64,000 bases of DNA from an uncultured Bacteroides sp. (GTDB lineage Bacteria; Bacteroidota; Bacteroidia; Bacteroidales; UBA932): the NCBI GenBank assembly GCA_900546925.1, contig UREV01000004.1, positions 39,222-103,221 on the forward strand, given 5' to 3'. The translations under genes and the position numbers were made by a program. The notes under the pieces are model-generated. The model ran no database searches and was not told the DNA's origin. It saw only the letters and a list, made by a program, of their open reading frames with translations. Below are positions 16,885 through 26,669 of this stretch, piece by piece. Position 1 is the first letter of the stretch. Each line of letters starts with the position of its first letter.

Positions 16885-19122
16885 CTAATTTAATTTAACC
16901 GTACGCTCTTTTCCGTCATAACATACGGCAGTAACTTTACCATCATCGCTGACGGTAATCTTGCTGTCAGGACGTATCATCTTATCCCCCTGCGGATCGA
17001 AAACAGGCTTGCCGCCGTCGAAACCATAGAACAGGATTTTAGTGGAAGTCCTTACAGCCCAATATCTTTTACCCTTTACTCTAATGAGTTCAGGCAATGC
17101 TTTTACAGTATCTTCAGGACGTATGCCCTTCCATGAAGCAGGTGTTTTCCCATGAAGGTCATACATTCCTATAGTATTATCATTATGGAGCACCACAGCA
17201 GTATAGCCATGTGCACCTGTAAAGTCGTAAGCATCAGGACCTATGAGGATAGGTTTTCCGAGGTCTACCGGGAAAGGTTTCACGAACCGTCCGAGTCTGT
17301 CTATCAAATACAGAGATGAACCGGAAGCGAACAAGAACTGTATCTTTCCATTTGCGAAATAGTCTATCTGTGCCACTGCTCCGCAAATCGGTGCGCTGAA
17401 TGGTACTCCCCATATACCTTTACCGTCGAGTTCTTTCAGAACCAGGTAATTATTAGTCTGTTGCGAGAACAGGTTCATCTTTCCGGTACCGCAGTTCTTC
17501 ACCTTGAACGGTCCCTTAGGAATCACCACGACAGTGTCACGTGACAACGCCGGGACCTCATCCTTACTACCCGCGAATTTTATCTTGGCGATATCGAGTT
17601 TCATGAGATGGGACTTGCCTGGATTCAACGAGAATACCACCGGCAAATGTGACAATCCCTCCATCATTCGAGTAGCCGAACCCACTACCGCCGGTTTGAA
17701 TATATTTGTCAATGTCGAAGGATCTGCTGATGGTGAATAGTAGTTGTAGAACAATGCCCCGTCACCAGGAATAAGTCCGGATGCTCCGTTGTCGGACAAA
17801 AAAGAGGACAATGTCCTGCGTCCTTTAGACGGAGTAAAACTCTTGACTGCCAATGCGTCACCGGTAATTATCCAGCCGTCTGTCACCACCCTTGCAGTGT
17901 CCTGCACAGTGAAAATATCGCCGAAAAGCAGAGGTGCATATTCTGCGACAGGCATTTCAGAGGCAGCTGCATCCTGATTAGTCGGGCGAACCATTACAAT
18001 ATTTGCAAACTTATCTCCTACAGGCACAGACGCCGCACATACTTCCTTAATATTCAAACGTTTAGCCCACTGAGCAGGAGTAATTCCATACTTCTTTCCG
18101 AGTGCTGCGGCAGCCGAATTACGTTTATCGAGCTTACCGGAAGCGTCCAGATATTTGTTATATTCCTGGATGAAAGACTCCACATTATCTATCGCAAGCA
18201 CAGATGCGTCAAGTGTCCCGTTCGGAAGTATGTTCGCCGCAGTCGTAGGTCCGGCTACTACAGAGCCGAGCATATTGCTGAAGAATTTGGTACTCGATGT
18301 GGAAAACGCATCACCTTCGAGTGTCACCCTCTTTTCGCTGTCAGTCGAAAGTCTGAACGATGTCCACTCTGCAAACGACTTTATGAATCCTGATTTTATG
18401 CTGAAATCTCTCGCCAGAAATGACAGGGCAAGCTTGCCTGAATAAGAATGATTCACCAGCATTGACAAAGACCCGTCGAGCGATGCGGCAGCGGCTGCGC
18501 AGCCCTCGTCTTCCAGCACGGAGATGCGGCTGCGGACATGGCGCTCAGCCGATTTTACGAGCGTTTCGGAGGCGGAAAGTGCGAGCAGCGTCCGTCTTCC
18601 AAGAGGCGAATCTTTTTCAGTATCAGAGAGAAAGGCGTGACAGACAGATGAACTGTCCGCCTCGGCTATCAACCGCCATACGGCGCCGGTGCTGTCGGAG
18701 GGAACGCGGCCCGGATCAATGATTATGAGCGGCACCAAGTCGCCACTATAGTGAACAGAAAGGACCATTTCTGAATTCTTTATGGAATTCAACTCCCCTT
18801 CTTTCAGCATGGACGAAACCTTGGAAAAGAATGGCTTCAACGACGATTTGCCGGTTCCGGAAAAGAATGTTCCGAAAAGACCGGTGCTGTCCATCATGCA
18901 GGAAACACCGCCACGCAATGTTTCAGAACACAGGACCATCGCGGCATCGGAAGGAACGGCGTTCAGAAGAGGATGTCGTTCGGACGCCTTATGACAGACC
19001 TCCTCTGTCGTAAGTTCCTGTACATTATCAGATTCGGAATATAAAGAAACCACAGCGCCTACGACCGCAAGCGCCAACACTGCAAGGATTGATATGCAGA
19101 GTATTATAGTTTTCCTGTTCAT
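16885..19122 (-). CDS. Membrane-anchored protein of unknown function
   Basis: A 745-residue protein with an N-terminal membrane segment (about 4-25, IILCISILAVLALAVVGAVV) and a large part probably facing the periplasm. The middle (about 60-430) resembles in style the DUF3352-type proteins of Bacteroidota (AANILPNGTLDASVLAIDNVESFIQEYNKY). The C-terminal 230 residues look like a beta-propeller-type repeat (VAQIDYFANGKIQFLFASGSSLYLIDRLGR and later similar blades). ATG 19122 (MNRKTIIL) is chosen over the ATG five codons earlier because it gives a conventional basic N-terminus. It is the first gene of the run ending at the S41 protease, which suggests a shared envelope role. No catalytic motif was seen. 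Confidence 0.7.
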   Translation of the reverse strand: MNRKTIILCISILAVLALAVVGAVVSLYSESDNVQELTTEEVCHKASERHPLLNAVPSDAAMVLCSETLRGGVSCMMDSTGLFGTFFSGTGKSSLKPFFSKVSSMLKEGELNSIKNSEMVLSVHYSGDLVPLIIIDPGRVPSDSTGAVWRLIAEADSSSVCHAFLSDTEKDSPLGRRTLLALSASETLVKSAERHVRSRISVLEDEGCAAAAASLDGSLSMLVNHSYSGKLALSFLARDFSIKSGFIKSFAEWTSFRLSTDSEKRVTLEGDAFSTSSTKFFSNMLGSVVAGPTTAANILPNGTLDASVLAIDNVESFIQEYNKYLDASGKLDKRNSAAAALGKKYGITPAQWAKRLNIKEVCAASVPVGDKFANIVMVRPTNQDAAASEMPVAEYAPLLFGDIFTVQDTARVVTDGWIITGDALAVKSFTPSKGRRTLSSFLSDNGASGLIPGDGALFYNYYSPSADPSTLTNIFKPAVVGSATRMMEGLSHLPVVFSLNPGKSHLMKLDIAKIKFAGSKDEVPALSRDTVVVIPKGPFKVKNCGTGKMNLFSQQTNNYLVLKELDGKGIWGVPFSAPICGAVAQIDYFANGKIQFLFASGSSLYLIDRLGRFVKPFPVDLGKPILIGPDAYDFTGAHGYTAVVLHNDNTIGMYDLHGKTPASWKGIRPEDTVKALPELIRVKGKRYWAVRTSTKILFYGFDGGKPVFDPQGDKMIRPDSKITVSDDGKVTAVCYDGKERTVKLN

Positions 19123-19188
19123 TCTCCAAATATACACATATTTTGGCTAATGAGGATAATTGCATCGCAGAAGTATTCCTTTTTGGAA

Positions 19189-20535
19189 TTATTTTGCGCC
19201 CTTCAGTAGACTATTTTCTGCTTTTTGGACATTTTCGAAGCCGAATCGACTAATCACCTCTTGCAATTTGTAAGCAATCTTGTCGTTGCACAGATTTCCG
19301 ATAGAGCCTTCATGGGTGTGGTGCAACTCTCCGTGAAAAGAGAAGTTACCGGCCATAATTTTCAGTCCGACACGCTTGTAGGCATCCCTGAACGGAACAT
19401 TTTCCTCTTCCACAAGACGGTTGACCTCTTCCACACTGAATGCCGGCTGATACTTCGGATCCGACATGATATCTTTCACTATCTCCATCTTTTCTACGGC
19501 ATAGGAGGCTATATCCAAGCAGTCGTCCATTTCCTGGAAAATCGGGATGAACACTTCTTTAAGTATCTGCATATCACGGAAATAACCAGATGGAAGATTA
19601 CCTGTAATAAGACGTATGTCATTCGGCGCGCCCTGAATTTTATTGCAATGAGCCCTTACAAGTTCGAATACATCAGGATTCTTTTTGTGAGGCATGATAC
19701 TGGAACCGGTGGTCATACTGTCAGGCAGATGTATGAATCCGAAATTCTGACTGGCATAGAGGCAGCAATCAACAGCAAGTCTCCCGACAGTTTCAGCCAC
19801 AGCAGCATAAGCAAAAGAGATTGCGCGCTCTGTCTTACCTCTTCCCATCTGTGCGTAAACCACGTTGTAATCCAGATCCGCAAAACCGAGAAGCCGCGTG
19901 GTCATGGTCCTGTCCAAAGGAGCGGAGGAGCCATAACCGGCGGCAGAACCGAGAGGGTTCTGATTTGTAATATCCCAAGCCGCGAGCATAAGTCGCAAAT
20001 CATCCGTAAGACTCTCAGCATAAGCACCGAACCATAAACCGAATGACGACGGCATAGCCACCTGGAGATGGGTGTATCCGGGCAACAGCACATCTTTATA
20101 CTGTTCACTTTTTCTCTGAAGTACTTCGAAAAGCGCCTGGATCTTTTCCACAGTCTTGCGGATTTCCGCCCTGGCATAAAGTTTCAAATCGACAAGTACC
20201 TGGTCATTACGTGAACGTCCCGTATGTACTTTTTTCCCGACATCACCAAGCCTGCGCGTAAGCATAAGTTCCACTTGCGAATGCACATCTTCCACATCGG
20301 GTTCGATTTCGAATTTCCCCGCCACTGCATCCTCATGAAGCTCCGCCAAGACAGGGAGAAGTTTTTTCAAATCCTCTTCCGGAAGGAGTCCGACCTTAGA
20401 CAACATGGTAATATGCGCCATAGTGCCAAGTATATCATACTGAGCAAGATACAAATCCAATTCACGGTCTTTTCCCACCGTGAACTTATCTATCAGGGCA
20501 TCATCGTCGTACCCTTTATCCCAAAGTTTTGCCAT
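19189..20535 (-). CDS. argH: Argininosuccinate lyase
   Basis: A 448-residue enzyme that splits argininosuccinate into arginine and fumarate, the last step of arginine synthesis. The fumarase/aspartase-superfamily signature GSSIMPHKKNP is present near residue 285, with the catalytic Ser at its start. HTGRSRNDQ (near 103) and LPGYTHLQVAMP (near 150) are the other substrate-binding stretches. ATG 20535 (MAKLWDKG) is chosen; the frame extends 16 codons upstream into argE without family similarity. It overlaps the end of argE by 20 bp and is the last gene of the arginine operon. Confidence 0.96.
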   Translation of the reverse strand: MAKLWDKGYDDDALIDKFTVGKDRELDLYLAQYDILGTMAHITMLSKVGLLPEEDLKKLLPVLAELHEDAVAGKFEIEPDVEDVHSQVELMLTRRLGDVGKKVHTGRSRNDQVLVDLKLYARAEIRKTVEKIQALFEVLQRKSEQYKDVLLPGYTHLQVAMPSSFGLWFGAYAESLTDDLRLMLAAWDITNQNPLGSAAGYGSSAPLDRTMTTRLLGFADLDYNVVYAQMGRGKTERAISFAYAAVAETVGRLAVDCCLYASQNFGFIHLPDSMTTGSSIMPHKKNPDVFELVRAHCNKIQGAPNDIRLITGNLPSGYFRDMQILKEVFIPIFQEMDDCLDIASYAVEKMEIVKDIMSDPKYQPAFSVEEVNRLVEEENVPFRDAYKRVGLKIMAGNFSFHGELHHTHEGSIGNLCNDKIAYKLQEVISRFGFENVQKAENSLLKGAK

Positions 20536-21595
20536 AACCGTCCAAAAGGCGCACATACATATCCGCGCCGCTGAAAATTTCACTTGTTTCTATATATTCG
20601 TCCGCCGTATGGGACCTCGCCGAATCTCCCGGACCTATTTTCACTGTCGGAAAAGGAGAAAGCGTCTGATTACTCGTGGTCATCGAACCGAAAGTACTGA
20701 TTCCCAAATCTTTGGCACGCAATACAATCGGATGGTCTTCAGCAATATGCGAGCTGCCGAGCCTCGTGGAACGCTCCTTCACCTTACATTTTACAGACGA
20801 CTTGATAATATCCAACACCTCCAGATTCGTATACATCCCGTTGGGCCGTACATCGACCACAAACGTACAGACATCCGGGACAATATTATGCTGTACACCG
20901 GCATTGACCTGAGTCACAGACATTTTGACTGGGCCGAGATAGGGCGAAATTTTGGGGAACCGGTAGGTGCGGAACCACTCGATGTCCGGCAAAGCCTCAT
21001 AAATGGCATTGACCCCTTCCTCCCTGGCCGCATGGCCGCTCTTTCCTTCGGCGGTACAGTCGAGAACCATCAGACCCTTCTCAGCTACAGCCATTTGCAT
21101 CTTCGTCGGCTCGCCCATAATGCCGAGATCTATGCGTCCCAATTCGGGAAAAATCAGCTCGATTCCGCCCTTCCCGCAGACCTCCTCCTCAGCTGTCGCG
21201 GACCAGATTAGCCTATAAGGCTGAGGCCTTGAGGTCAGGTCAATGTAGGCACGCAATAATGCTATCACGGAAGCTCCGTCATCGTTGGTGCCCAACCCGT
21301 ACAAACGTCCGTTTTCTACCATAGGCACAAACGGGTCGCGAGTGTAGCCGGCTGAAGGTCTGACAGTATCGATATGCGCATTCAGCAGTATCACTGGTTT
21401 CTCAGATTCTTCTTCACTGCTGAGCCACAGGTTATTACCCTTTCTATGGGGAGGCAGACCGTGGTCGCTCAGCCAGGTTTCCAGCAAATCCGCCACGGAA
21501 GATTCTTCCCTGCTGAATGACGGAATTTTCACCATCTCTTCCAAAAGTCCGAGAAGGCTTTCATCTGTCACACGATTATGAAGTGCATTAGACAT
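20516..21595 (-). CDS. argE: M20-family deacylase, acetyl/succinylornithine deacetylase type
   Basis: A 359-residue zinc peptidase-fold deacylase. In this pathway the acyl group is removed from acyl-citrulline or acyl-ornithine, so the operon partner (a succinylornithine-type transcarbamylase) suggests that N-succinylcitrulline may be the substrate. The metal-binding pattern is visible: LLNAHIDTV (about 71-79), GTNDDGAS (about 102) and a catalytic ATAEEEVCGKGG (about 132). The dimerisation domain sits in the middle. It overlaps argH by 20 bp and starts 11 bases after argB. Confidence 0.92.
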   Translation of the reverse strand: MSNALHNRVTDESLLGLLEEMVKIPSFSREESSVADLLETWLSDHGLPPHRKGNNLWLSSEEESEKPVILLNAHIDTVRPSAGYTRDPFVPMVENGRLYGLGTNDDGASVIALLRAYIDLTSRPQPYRLIWSATAEEEVCGKGGIELIFPELGRIDLGIMGEPTKMQMAVAEKGLMVLDCTAEGKSGHAAREEGVNAIYEALPDIEWFRTYRFPKISPYLGPVKMSVTQVNAGVQHNIVPDVCTFVVDVRPNGMYTNLEVLDIIKSSVKCKVKERSTRLGSSHIAEDHPIVLRAKDLGISTFGSMTTSNQTLSPFPTVKIGPGDSARSHTADEYIETSEIFSGADMYVRLLDGYGKTLG

Positions 21596-21606
21596 GGCGA
21601 TATAGT

Positions 21607-22377
21607 TTATAGATGGACTTCGGTGCCAGTTCCGCGTCCCAGTTCGGCGGCATTGGTTATAACTACCTTGGACACACCGAGTTTCAGGGAAGCGAAGGCA
21701 TTGTCCAGTTTCGGGATCATGCCGCCGCTGACTGTTCCGTCTTTCTTCAGGTTTTCATAGATTTCAGGCGTAATCTCACGAATCACGCTGTTTTCATCTT
21801 CAGGATCCGACAAGACGCCTTTCTTTTCGAAACAGAATGTCAGGATAACTTCGGAAGTAACTGGAGCAAAAGCTGTTGCGACAGATGTGGCGATGGTGTC
21901 CGCGTTCGTGTTCAGCAGACCACATCCGGAATCGAAAGACAATGGGGCGATTACAGGAACCGCGCCAGCATCTGTCAAAGACATTAATGCTGAAGCATTT
22001 ACGCTATCCACATCGCCCACATAACCATAATCGATATCTTTAACCGGACGTTTATGTGCACGTATACAATTAAGGTCAGCTCCCGTGAGTCCGATGGCGT
22101 TCACGCCGGACATCTGCAATTCAGCGACAATACGCTTGTTTACCAGTCCGCCATAGACCATCGTAACTACTTCAAGCATAGCTTCATCCGTAATTCTTCG
22201 GCCTTCCGCCATTTTGGTTTCTATTCCGAGTTTGCCTGCAATGGCCGTAGCGGTACGTCCGCCTCCGTGGACAAGAATACGCCTCCCCGGCATTGACGAA
22301 AACAAACTTAGGAACTCGCTCCTCAACTGGGGGTCCTCCACGACGGCACCGCCGACTTTTATGATATTGACCGACAT
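21607..22377 (-). CDS. argB: Acetylglutamate kinase family protein (probably acyl-glutamate kinase)
   Basis: A 256-residue amino-acid kinase that phosphorylates N-acyl-glutamate. The glycine-rich N-terminal IIKVGGAVV and the substrate-binding VHGGGRTATAIAGKLG (about residues 35-50) are present. A C-terminal segment GTVSGGMIPKLDNAFASLKLGV matches the ArgB family. In Bacteroidota with a succinylornithine transcarbamylase the physiological substrate may be N-succinylglutamate, which the sequence alone cannot settle. It lies 9 bases downstream of argF'. Confidence 0.93.
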   Translation of the reverse strand: MSVNIIKVGGAVVEDPQLRSEFLSLFSSMPGRRILVHGGGRTATAIAGKLGIETKMAEGRRITDEAMLEVVTMVYGGLVNKRIVAELQMSGVNAIGLTGADLNCIRAHKRPVKDIDYGYVGDVDSVNASALMSLTDAGAVPVIAPLSFDSGCGLLNTNADTIATSVATAFAPVTSEVILTFCFEKKGVLSDPEDENSVIREITPEIYENLKKDGTVSGGMIPKLDNAFASLKLGVSKVVITNAAELGRGTGTEVHL

Positions 22378-22386
22378 ACGACAGAC

Positions 22387-23337
22387 CTACTTCAAATCTT
22401 CCAACATGCGCTTCATGACCACCTGCGCAGAGACTACGCGGTTAGCAGCTTCCGGGATCACCAGACTATTCGGAGAGTCTATGACAGAATCAGTTACGAT
22501 CATATTCCTACGCACCGGAAGGCAATGCATGAAATAAGCATTGTCAGTAACCGCCATCTGCCTGTCACTCACTGTCCAGTTCATATCTTTGCTGAGAATC
22601 TGGCCGTAATGCTCATACGAAGACCAATTCTTCGCATAGATAAAATCTGCCCCTTCGAAGGCTTTCATCTGGTCGCGCTCGACGCGTGCATGGCCTGCGA
22701 ACTGAGGTGCCAAGTCGTAGCCTTCCGGACATGTTATCACAAAATCCACATCGGCAGCGTTCATCCACTGTGCGAATGAGTTAGGAACGGCCTGAGGAAG
22801 GGCTCTCGGATGCGGGGCCCAGCTCAGGACCACTTTCGGACGTGGTTTCTTTTTATATTCTTCGATCGTGATGAGATCCGCAAATGCCTGGCATGGATGC
22901 ACGGTGGCAGACTCCAGGCTTATCACAGGCTTTCCGGAATACTCTATAAACTGACGGATGATAGTTTCCTGATAATCAAAGTCCCTATCTTCGAAACGGG
23001 CAAAAGAACGCACTCCTATCATGTCGCAATAACTGCCAATTACCGGGATGGCTTCACGCAGATGTTCCGACTTGTCACCATCCATAATGACGCCCATTTC
23101 GGTTTCCAATTTCCAGCTGTCGCCGTTCACATTCAGAACAATAGGGTTCATCCCGAGATTCAGCGCTGCTTTCTGGCTGCTCAGACGAGTTCTCAGGCTA
23201 TTGTTGAAAAACACGAGGATTATCGTCTTGTTGTGACCGAGATCCTGCCATGCGAACGGAGTCTTTTTCACCTGTTTCGCTTCTTCGAGGGCCTTCCCGA
23301 GATCACCTATATCGCTTACATTCAAGAATTGTTTCAT
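22387..23337 (-). CDS. argF': N-succinylornithine carbamoyltransferase (ArgF')
   Basis: A 316-residue transcarbamylase very similar along its whole length to the Bacteroides fragilis succinylornithine carbamoyltransferase as I recall that sequence. The carbamoyl-phosphate loop SLRTR is at residues 47-51. The acyl-ornithine region with FMHCLPVRRNMIV lies near 275. In the B. fragilis enzyme residue 90 is Pro and decides succinyl versus acetyl preference. Here position 90 is Ser (codon 23068-23070). Published mutants with Ser at the equivalent site of the Xanthomonas acetylornithine enzyme gained succinylornithine activity, so Ser still predicts a succinyl substrate. It is 1 base from argD. Confidence 0.93.
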   Translation of the reverse strand: MKQFLNVSDIGDLGKALEEAKQVKKTPFAWQDLGHNKTIILVFFNNSLRTRLSSQKAALNLGMNPIVLNVNGDSWKLETEMGVIMDGDKSEHLREAIPVIGSYCDMIGVRSFARFEDRDFDYQETIIRQFIEYSGKPVISLESATVHPCQAFADLITIEEYKKKPRPKVVLSWAPHPRALPQAVPNSFAQWMNAADVDFVITCPEGYDLAPQFAGHARVERDQMKAFEGADFIYAKNWSSYEHYGQILSKDMNWTVSDRQMAVTDNAYFMHCLPVRRNMIVTDSVIDSPNSLVIPEAANRVVSAQVVMKRMLEDLK

Positions 23338-23338
23338 A

Positions 23339-24463
23339 CTATATGAGGATTTGTGCCAATGCTGTCGTAAACTGTTCAGCTTCTTGTTTTTGCAACACTA
23401 ATGGAGCAAGCAGTCGCACCATGTCAGTACCGGCCACACCGGTGAAAATATGTTTGTCGAAGAGCAATGCCTTACGAATCGGGGCGACAGGTTCACAGAA
23501 CTGTATACCCAACATCAGACCCCGTCCGCGGACTTCCTTGATTCTCGGGGAAACAGGGATATTCGCCTTCAGCCATTCACCGACCACGCGCGCGTTTTCC
23601 ACAAGGTTTTCCTTTTTCATGATATCGATTACGGCAAGCGAAGCGGCCATGGCCAGATAGTTTCCGCCGAATGTAGTTCCGAGCATGCCCTTAACTGCCT
23701 TGAAATCAGGCGATATAAGCACGCCGCCGACAGGGAATCCGTTGCCCATGCCCTTGGCTGTCGTGATCAAGTCCGGAGTAATCCCCGCCCACTGATGCGC
23801 GAAAAATTTCCCCGTACGCCCATACCCGCTCTGGACTTCGTCCAGTATAAGGCATACGCCATATTTTTTTGTCAATGCCCGTAGACTTTTCAGGAAGTCG
23901 TCTGAAGGAATGTTGATTCCTCCGACACCCTGGATGCCTTCTATTATTACAGCTGCCACATCGCCTTTCAGAAGTTCCGCTTCCACTGCTTCAGCATCAT
24001 TCAAATCTACAAAAGTGACTTTGTGGTGAGAGTTGAACGGGGAACAATACTTAAGATTATCCGTAACAGCCACTGCTCCGGAAGTCCTGCCGTGGAAACT
24101 GTGGCGAAAAGCCACAACACGGTCTTTGCCGGTGTGGAACGAAGCCAGTTTCAGAGCATTCTCATTGGCCTCAGCCCCTGAATTTATAAGAAAAAGTGAC
24201 CAGTCCTCGAGTCCGGCAGCCTCCCCTATCTTTTTCGCAAGTTCTTCTTGCATAGGGTTTTGCACACTATTGGAATAGAATCCTATCTTATTCAGCTGCT
24301 CAGTCAACGCGGCCACATATTCAGGATGAGAATGACCTACAGAGATTACCGCATGACCGCCGTAGAGGTCCAAGTATTCCTGACCTTCATCATCCCATAT
24401 ATGACAACCTTTCGCTTTCACCGGAGTGACATCGAACACATTATATACGTCGAAAAGATTCAT
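23339..24463 (-). CDS. argD: Acetylornithine/succinylornithine aminotransferase
   Basis: A 374-residue class III PLP-dependent aminotransferase that interconverts acyl-glutamate semialdehyde and acyl-ornithine. Visible landmarks are GGHAVISVGHSHPEYV (about 34-49), the SGAEANENALKLA stretch (about 94-106), FHGRTSGA (about 125), the cofactor-contacting LILDEVQSGYGRTGKFFA (about 200-217) and the Schiff-base lysine in TTAKGMGNGFPVG (about 235). The length is slightly short for the family but complete. It lies between argC (11-base gap) and argF' (1-base gap). Confidence 0.95.
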   Translation of the reverse strand: MNLFDVYNVFDVTPVKAKGCHIWDDEGQEYLDLYGGHAVISVGHSHPEYVAALTEQLNKIGFYSNSVQNPMQEELAKKIGEAAGLEDWSLFLINSGAEANENALKLASFHTGKDRVVAFRHSFHGRTSGAVAVTDNLKYCSPFNSHHKVTFVDLNDAEAVEAELLKGDVAAVIIEGIQGVGGINIPSDDFLKSLRALTKKYGVCLILDEVQSGYGRTGKFFAHQWAGITPDLITTAKGMGNGFPVGGVLISPDFKAVKGMLGTTFGGNYLAMAASLAVIDIMKKENLVENARVVGEWLKANIPVSPRIKEVRGRGLMLGIQFCEPVAPIRKALLFDKHIFTGVAGTDMVRLLAPLVLQKQEAEQFTTALAQILI

Positions 24464-24474
24464 ATTAAATTCAG

Positions 24475-25449
24475 TTAAAACCTGTTGCCCTTGAGATTAA
24501 GCCCCGCTGTTTCCGGCAGTCCGAAGATAATGTTCATATTCTGAACCGCCTGTCCTGACGCCCCTTTTACAAGATTATCTATCACACTGATTATATGGAG
24601 ATTATCACCATACTTACGGACATTGACCACACACTTGTTGGTATTCGTGACCATCTTCAGATCAGGATTCTCGTCCACAACGAACACGAACGGCTCATCA
24701 GAATAATAGTCCTTATACATTCTCACGGCCTCTTCCTCAGTCAGGTCCGATTTCATATAGGCGGACACCAGAATTCCTCTGGTAAAGCAGCCGCGTATAG
24801 GAACGAAATCGAGGCTGCCGCCGAAAGAGGGTGCCAATCTGCTCAACGTTTCCTTTATTTCCCCAAGATGCTGATGCGTAAATGGTTTATACACAGAGAG
24901 GTTATCGGCACGCCAACTGAAATGTGTCGTTTCCGAAGGCTGTTGTCCGGCGCCAGTGGAACCTGTCACACCTGTAACATGGATTTCTGAAAGTTTGTCA
25001 GCTTTCGCGAGAGGCAGGAGAGCCAACTGGATAGCCGTCGCGAAACATCCGGGATTCGCAATGCGCGCAGCCTGCATGACATCTTTCCTGAAGGCTTCCG
25101 GAAGTCCGTAAACAAACCCCTCCGAACTGGCCGCAAGCCTGAAATCGTTGCTCAGGTCAATGATTTTACACGAGTAGTCTTCCGGTATATCATGGACATA
25201 CAGCTTCGACTTCCCGTGTCCTGAGCAAAGAAATATCACGTCTACATGGCTAAGATCCGCTTCTTCCACAAATGGCATATCCACCTCACCCACAAGGTCT
25301 TGATGGACTTGCGAAACAGGATCGCCGGCATGGCTTTCGCTCTGCGCGAAAACAATTTCCGCATAGGGATGCCCTTTAAGGATACGCATAAGTTCCCCAG
25401 CCGTGTAGCCGGCAGCACCTATTATGCCTATCTTGATTTTATCTATCAT
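24475..25449 (-). CDS. argC: N-acyl-gamma-glutamyl-phosphate reductase
   Basis: A 324-residue NADPH-dependent reductase of acyl-glutamyl phosphate. The Rossmann motif IGIIGAAGYTAGELMRIL is at residues 8-25. The catalytic Cys lies in RIANPGCFATAIQLALLPL (about residue 135). The GSTGAGQQPSETTHFS loop follows, and the C-terminal KGASGQAVQNMNI is highly characteristic of ArgC. Its start overlaps the argG stop by 4 bp. Confidence 0.96.
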   Translation of the reverse strand: MIDKIKIGIIGAAGYTAGELMRILKGHPYAEIVFAQSESHAGDPVSQVHQDLVGEVDMPFVEEADLSHVDVIFLCSGHGKSKLYVHDIPEDYSCKIIDLSNDFRLAASSEGFVYGLPEAFRKDVMQAARIANPGCFATAIQLALLPLAKADKLSEIHVTGVTGSTGAGQQPSETTHFSWRADNLSVYKPFTHQHLGEIKETLSRLAPSFGGSLDFVPIRGCFTRGILVSAYMKSDLTEEEAVRMYKDYYSDEPFVFVVDENPDLKMVTNTNKCVVNVRKYGDNLHIISVIDNLVKGASGQAVQNMNIIFGLPETAGLNLKGNRF

Positions 25450-26663
25450 AATTCCTGTTCGAGTTTTTCGCCCTCTTCCTTATGGTTCGAATAATAAACG
25501 CGGAGTGGTGTGGAAAGCACCTTAATGAAGCCCTTCGCATCTTCACTTGTCCAGCCTTTCTGCATTTCTCCATATTCACCGAACTTGGTCTTTACCAAGT
25601 CATTGGCAGAGTCCACACCGACAGTGGAGAAACAGTACGGACGAAGTTCCATGATGACCGTTCCCGTGACATTTCTCTGGCTCTCTTCCAACATGGCTTC
25701 AATATCACGCATCACAGGCTCAAGATATTGACTTTCATGCAGAAACATTCCATACCAGTTCGCCACCTGGTCTTTCCAATACTGCTGCCATTTACTGAGT
25801 GTATATTTCTCCAGGAACTTGTGCGCAGCGATGATAAGCATAGGAGCTGCCGCTTCGAAGCCTACACGTCCCTTGATTCCGATAATGGTGTCACCCACAT
25901 GCATATCACGTCCGATTCCATATGGCGACGCGATGGCTTCTATCGCTTGTATAGCTTTCACTTTATCGTCGAATTTATCTCCGTTCACGCTGACTATCTG
26001 ACCTTTATCGAAACCGATACGGATGAGTTCGCTGCCGTCTTTGGTCACTTGCTTCAGATATGCCGACTCAGGAAGTCCCTGTGCCGAGTCCAGGATTTCG
26101 CCGCCGCAAATGGAGGTCCCCCAAAGTCCGACGTTATACGAGTATTTGAGTTTCTTGAAATCCGCCGCAAATCCATGCTTGTTCAGATAGTCCACCTCGA
26201 ACTGACGGGTAAGGGCCATGTCTCGGGTCAATGTTATTATCTCGATTCCCGGGGCCATGACGAGAAACGTCATATCGAAACGTACTTGGTCATTGCCAGC
26301 ACCAGTAGAGCCGTGGGCGATGGCATCCGCACCGATTTCCTTTGCGTATTTCGCAATCGCCATGGCTTGGAAAATCCTCTCCGACGATACAGAAACAGGA
26401 TAAGTTCCATTCCTGAGGACATTGCCATAAATCATAAATCGGATGCTGTTCGCATAGTATTCTCTGGTGACATCCAGGGTCACATATTTCTTGGCGCCGA
26501 GCTTATAGGCATTTTCTTCATTTGCTTTCAGCTGTTCGGCACTGAATCCGCCTGTATCTGCACATGCTGCATATACTTCATATCCTTTTTCCTTGGTCAG
26601 ATACATCACATTGAAGGATGTATCCAGACCGCCGCTGAATGCGACTACAACTTTCTTGGCCAT
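25446..26663 (-). CDS. argG: Argininosuccinate synthase
   Basis: A 405-residue ATP-dependent ligase that joins citrulline and aspartate. The N-terminal ATP pyrophosphatase motif VVAFSGGLDTSFNVMYL is at residues 5-21. The ATP- and citrulline-binding stretch AHGSTGAGNDQVRFD is near 112-126. The C-terminal helix typical of the multimer is present. It follows the GNAT gene by 6 bases. The overlap with argC (ATGA type) indicates translational coupling. Confidence 0.95.
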   Translation of the reverse strand: MAKKVVVAFSGGLDTSFNVMYLTKEKGYEVYAACADTGGFSAEQLKANEENAYKLGAKKYVTLDVTREYYANSIRFMIYGNVLRNGTYPVSVSSERIFQAMAIAKYAKEIGADAIAHGSTGAGNDQVRFDMTFLVMAPGIEIITLTRDMALTRQFEVDYLNKHGFAADFKKLKYSYNVGLWGTSICGGEILDSAQGLPESAYLKQVTKDGSELIRIGFDKGQIVSVNGDKFDDKVKAIQAIEAIASPYGIGRDMHVGDTIIGIKGRVGFEAAAPMLIIAAHKFLEKYTLSKWQQYWKDQVANWYGMFLHESQYLEPVMRDIEAMLEESQRNVTGTVIMELRPYCFSTVGVDSANDLVKTKFGEYGEMQKGWTSEDAKGFIKVLSTPLRVYYSNHKEEGEKLEQEL

Positions 26664-26669
26664 ATCCGA

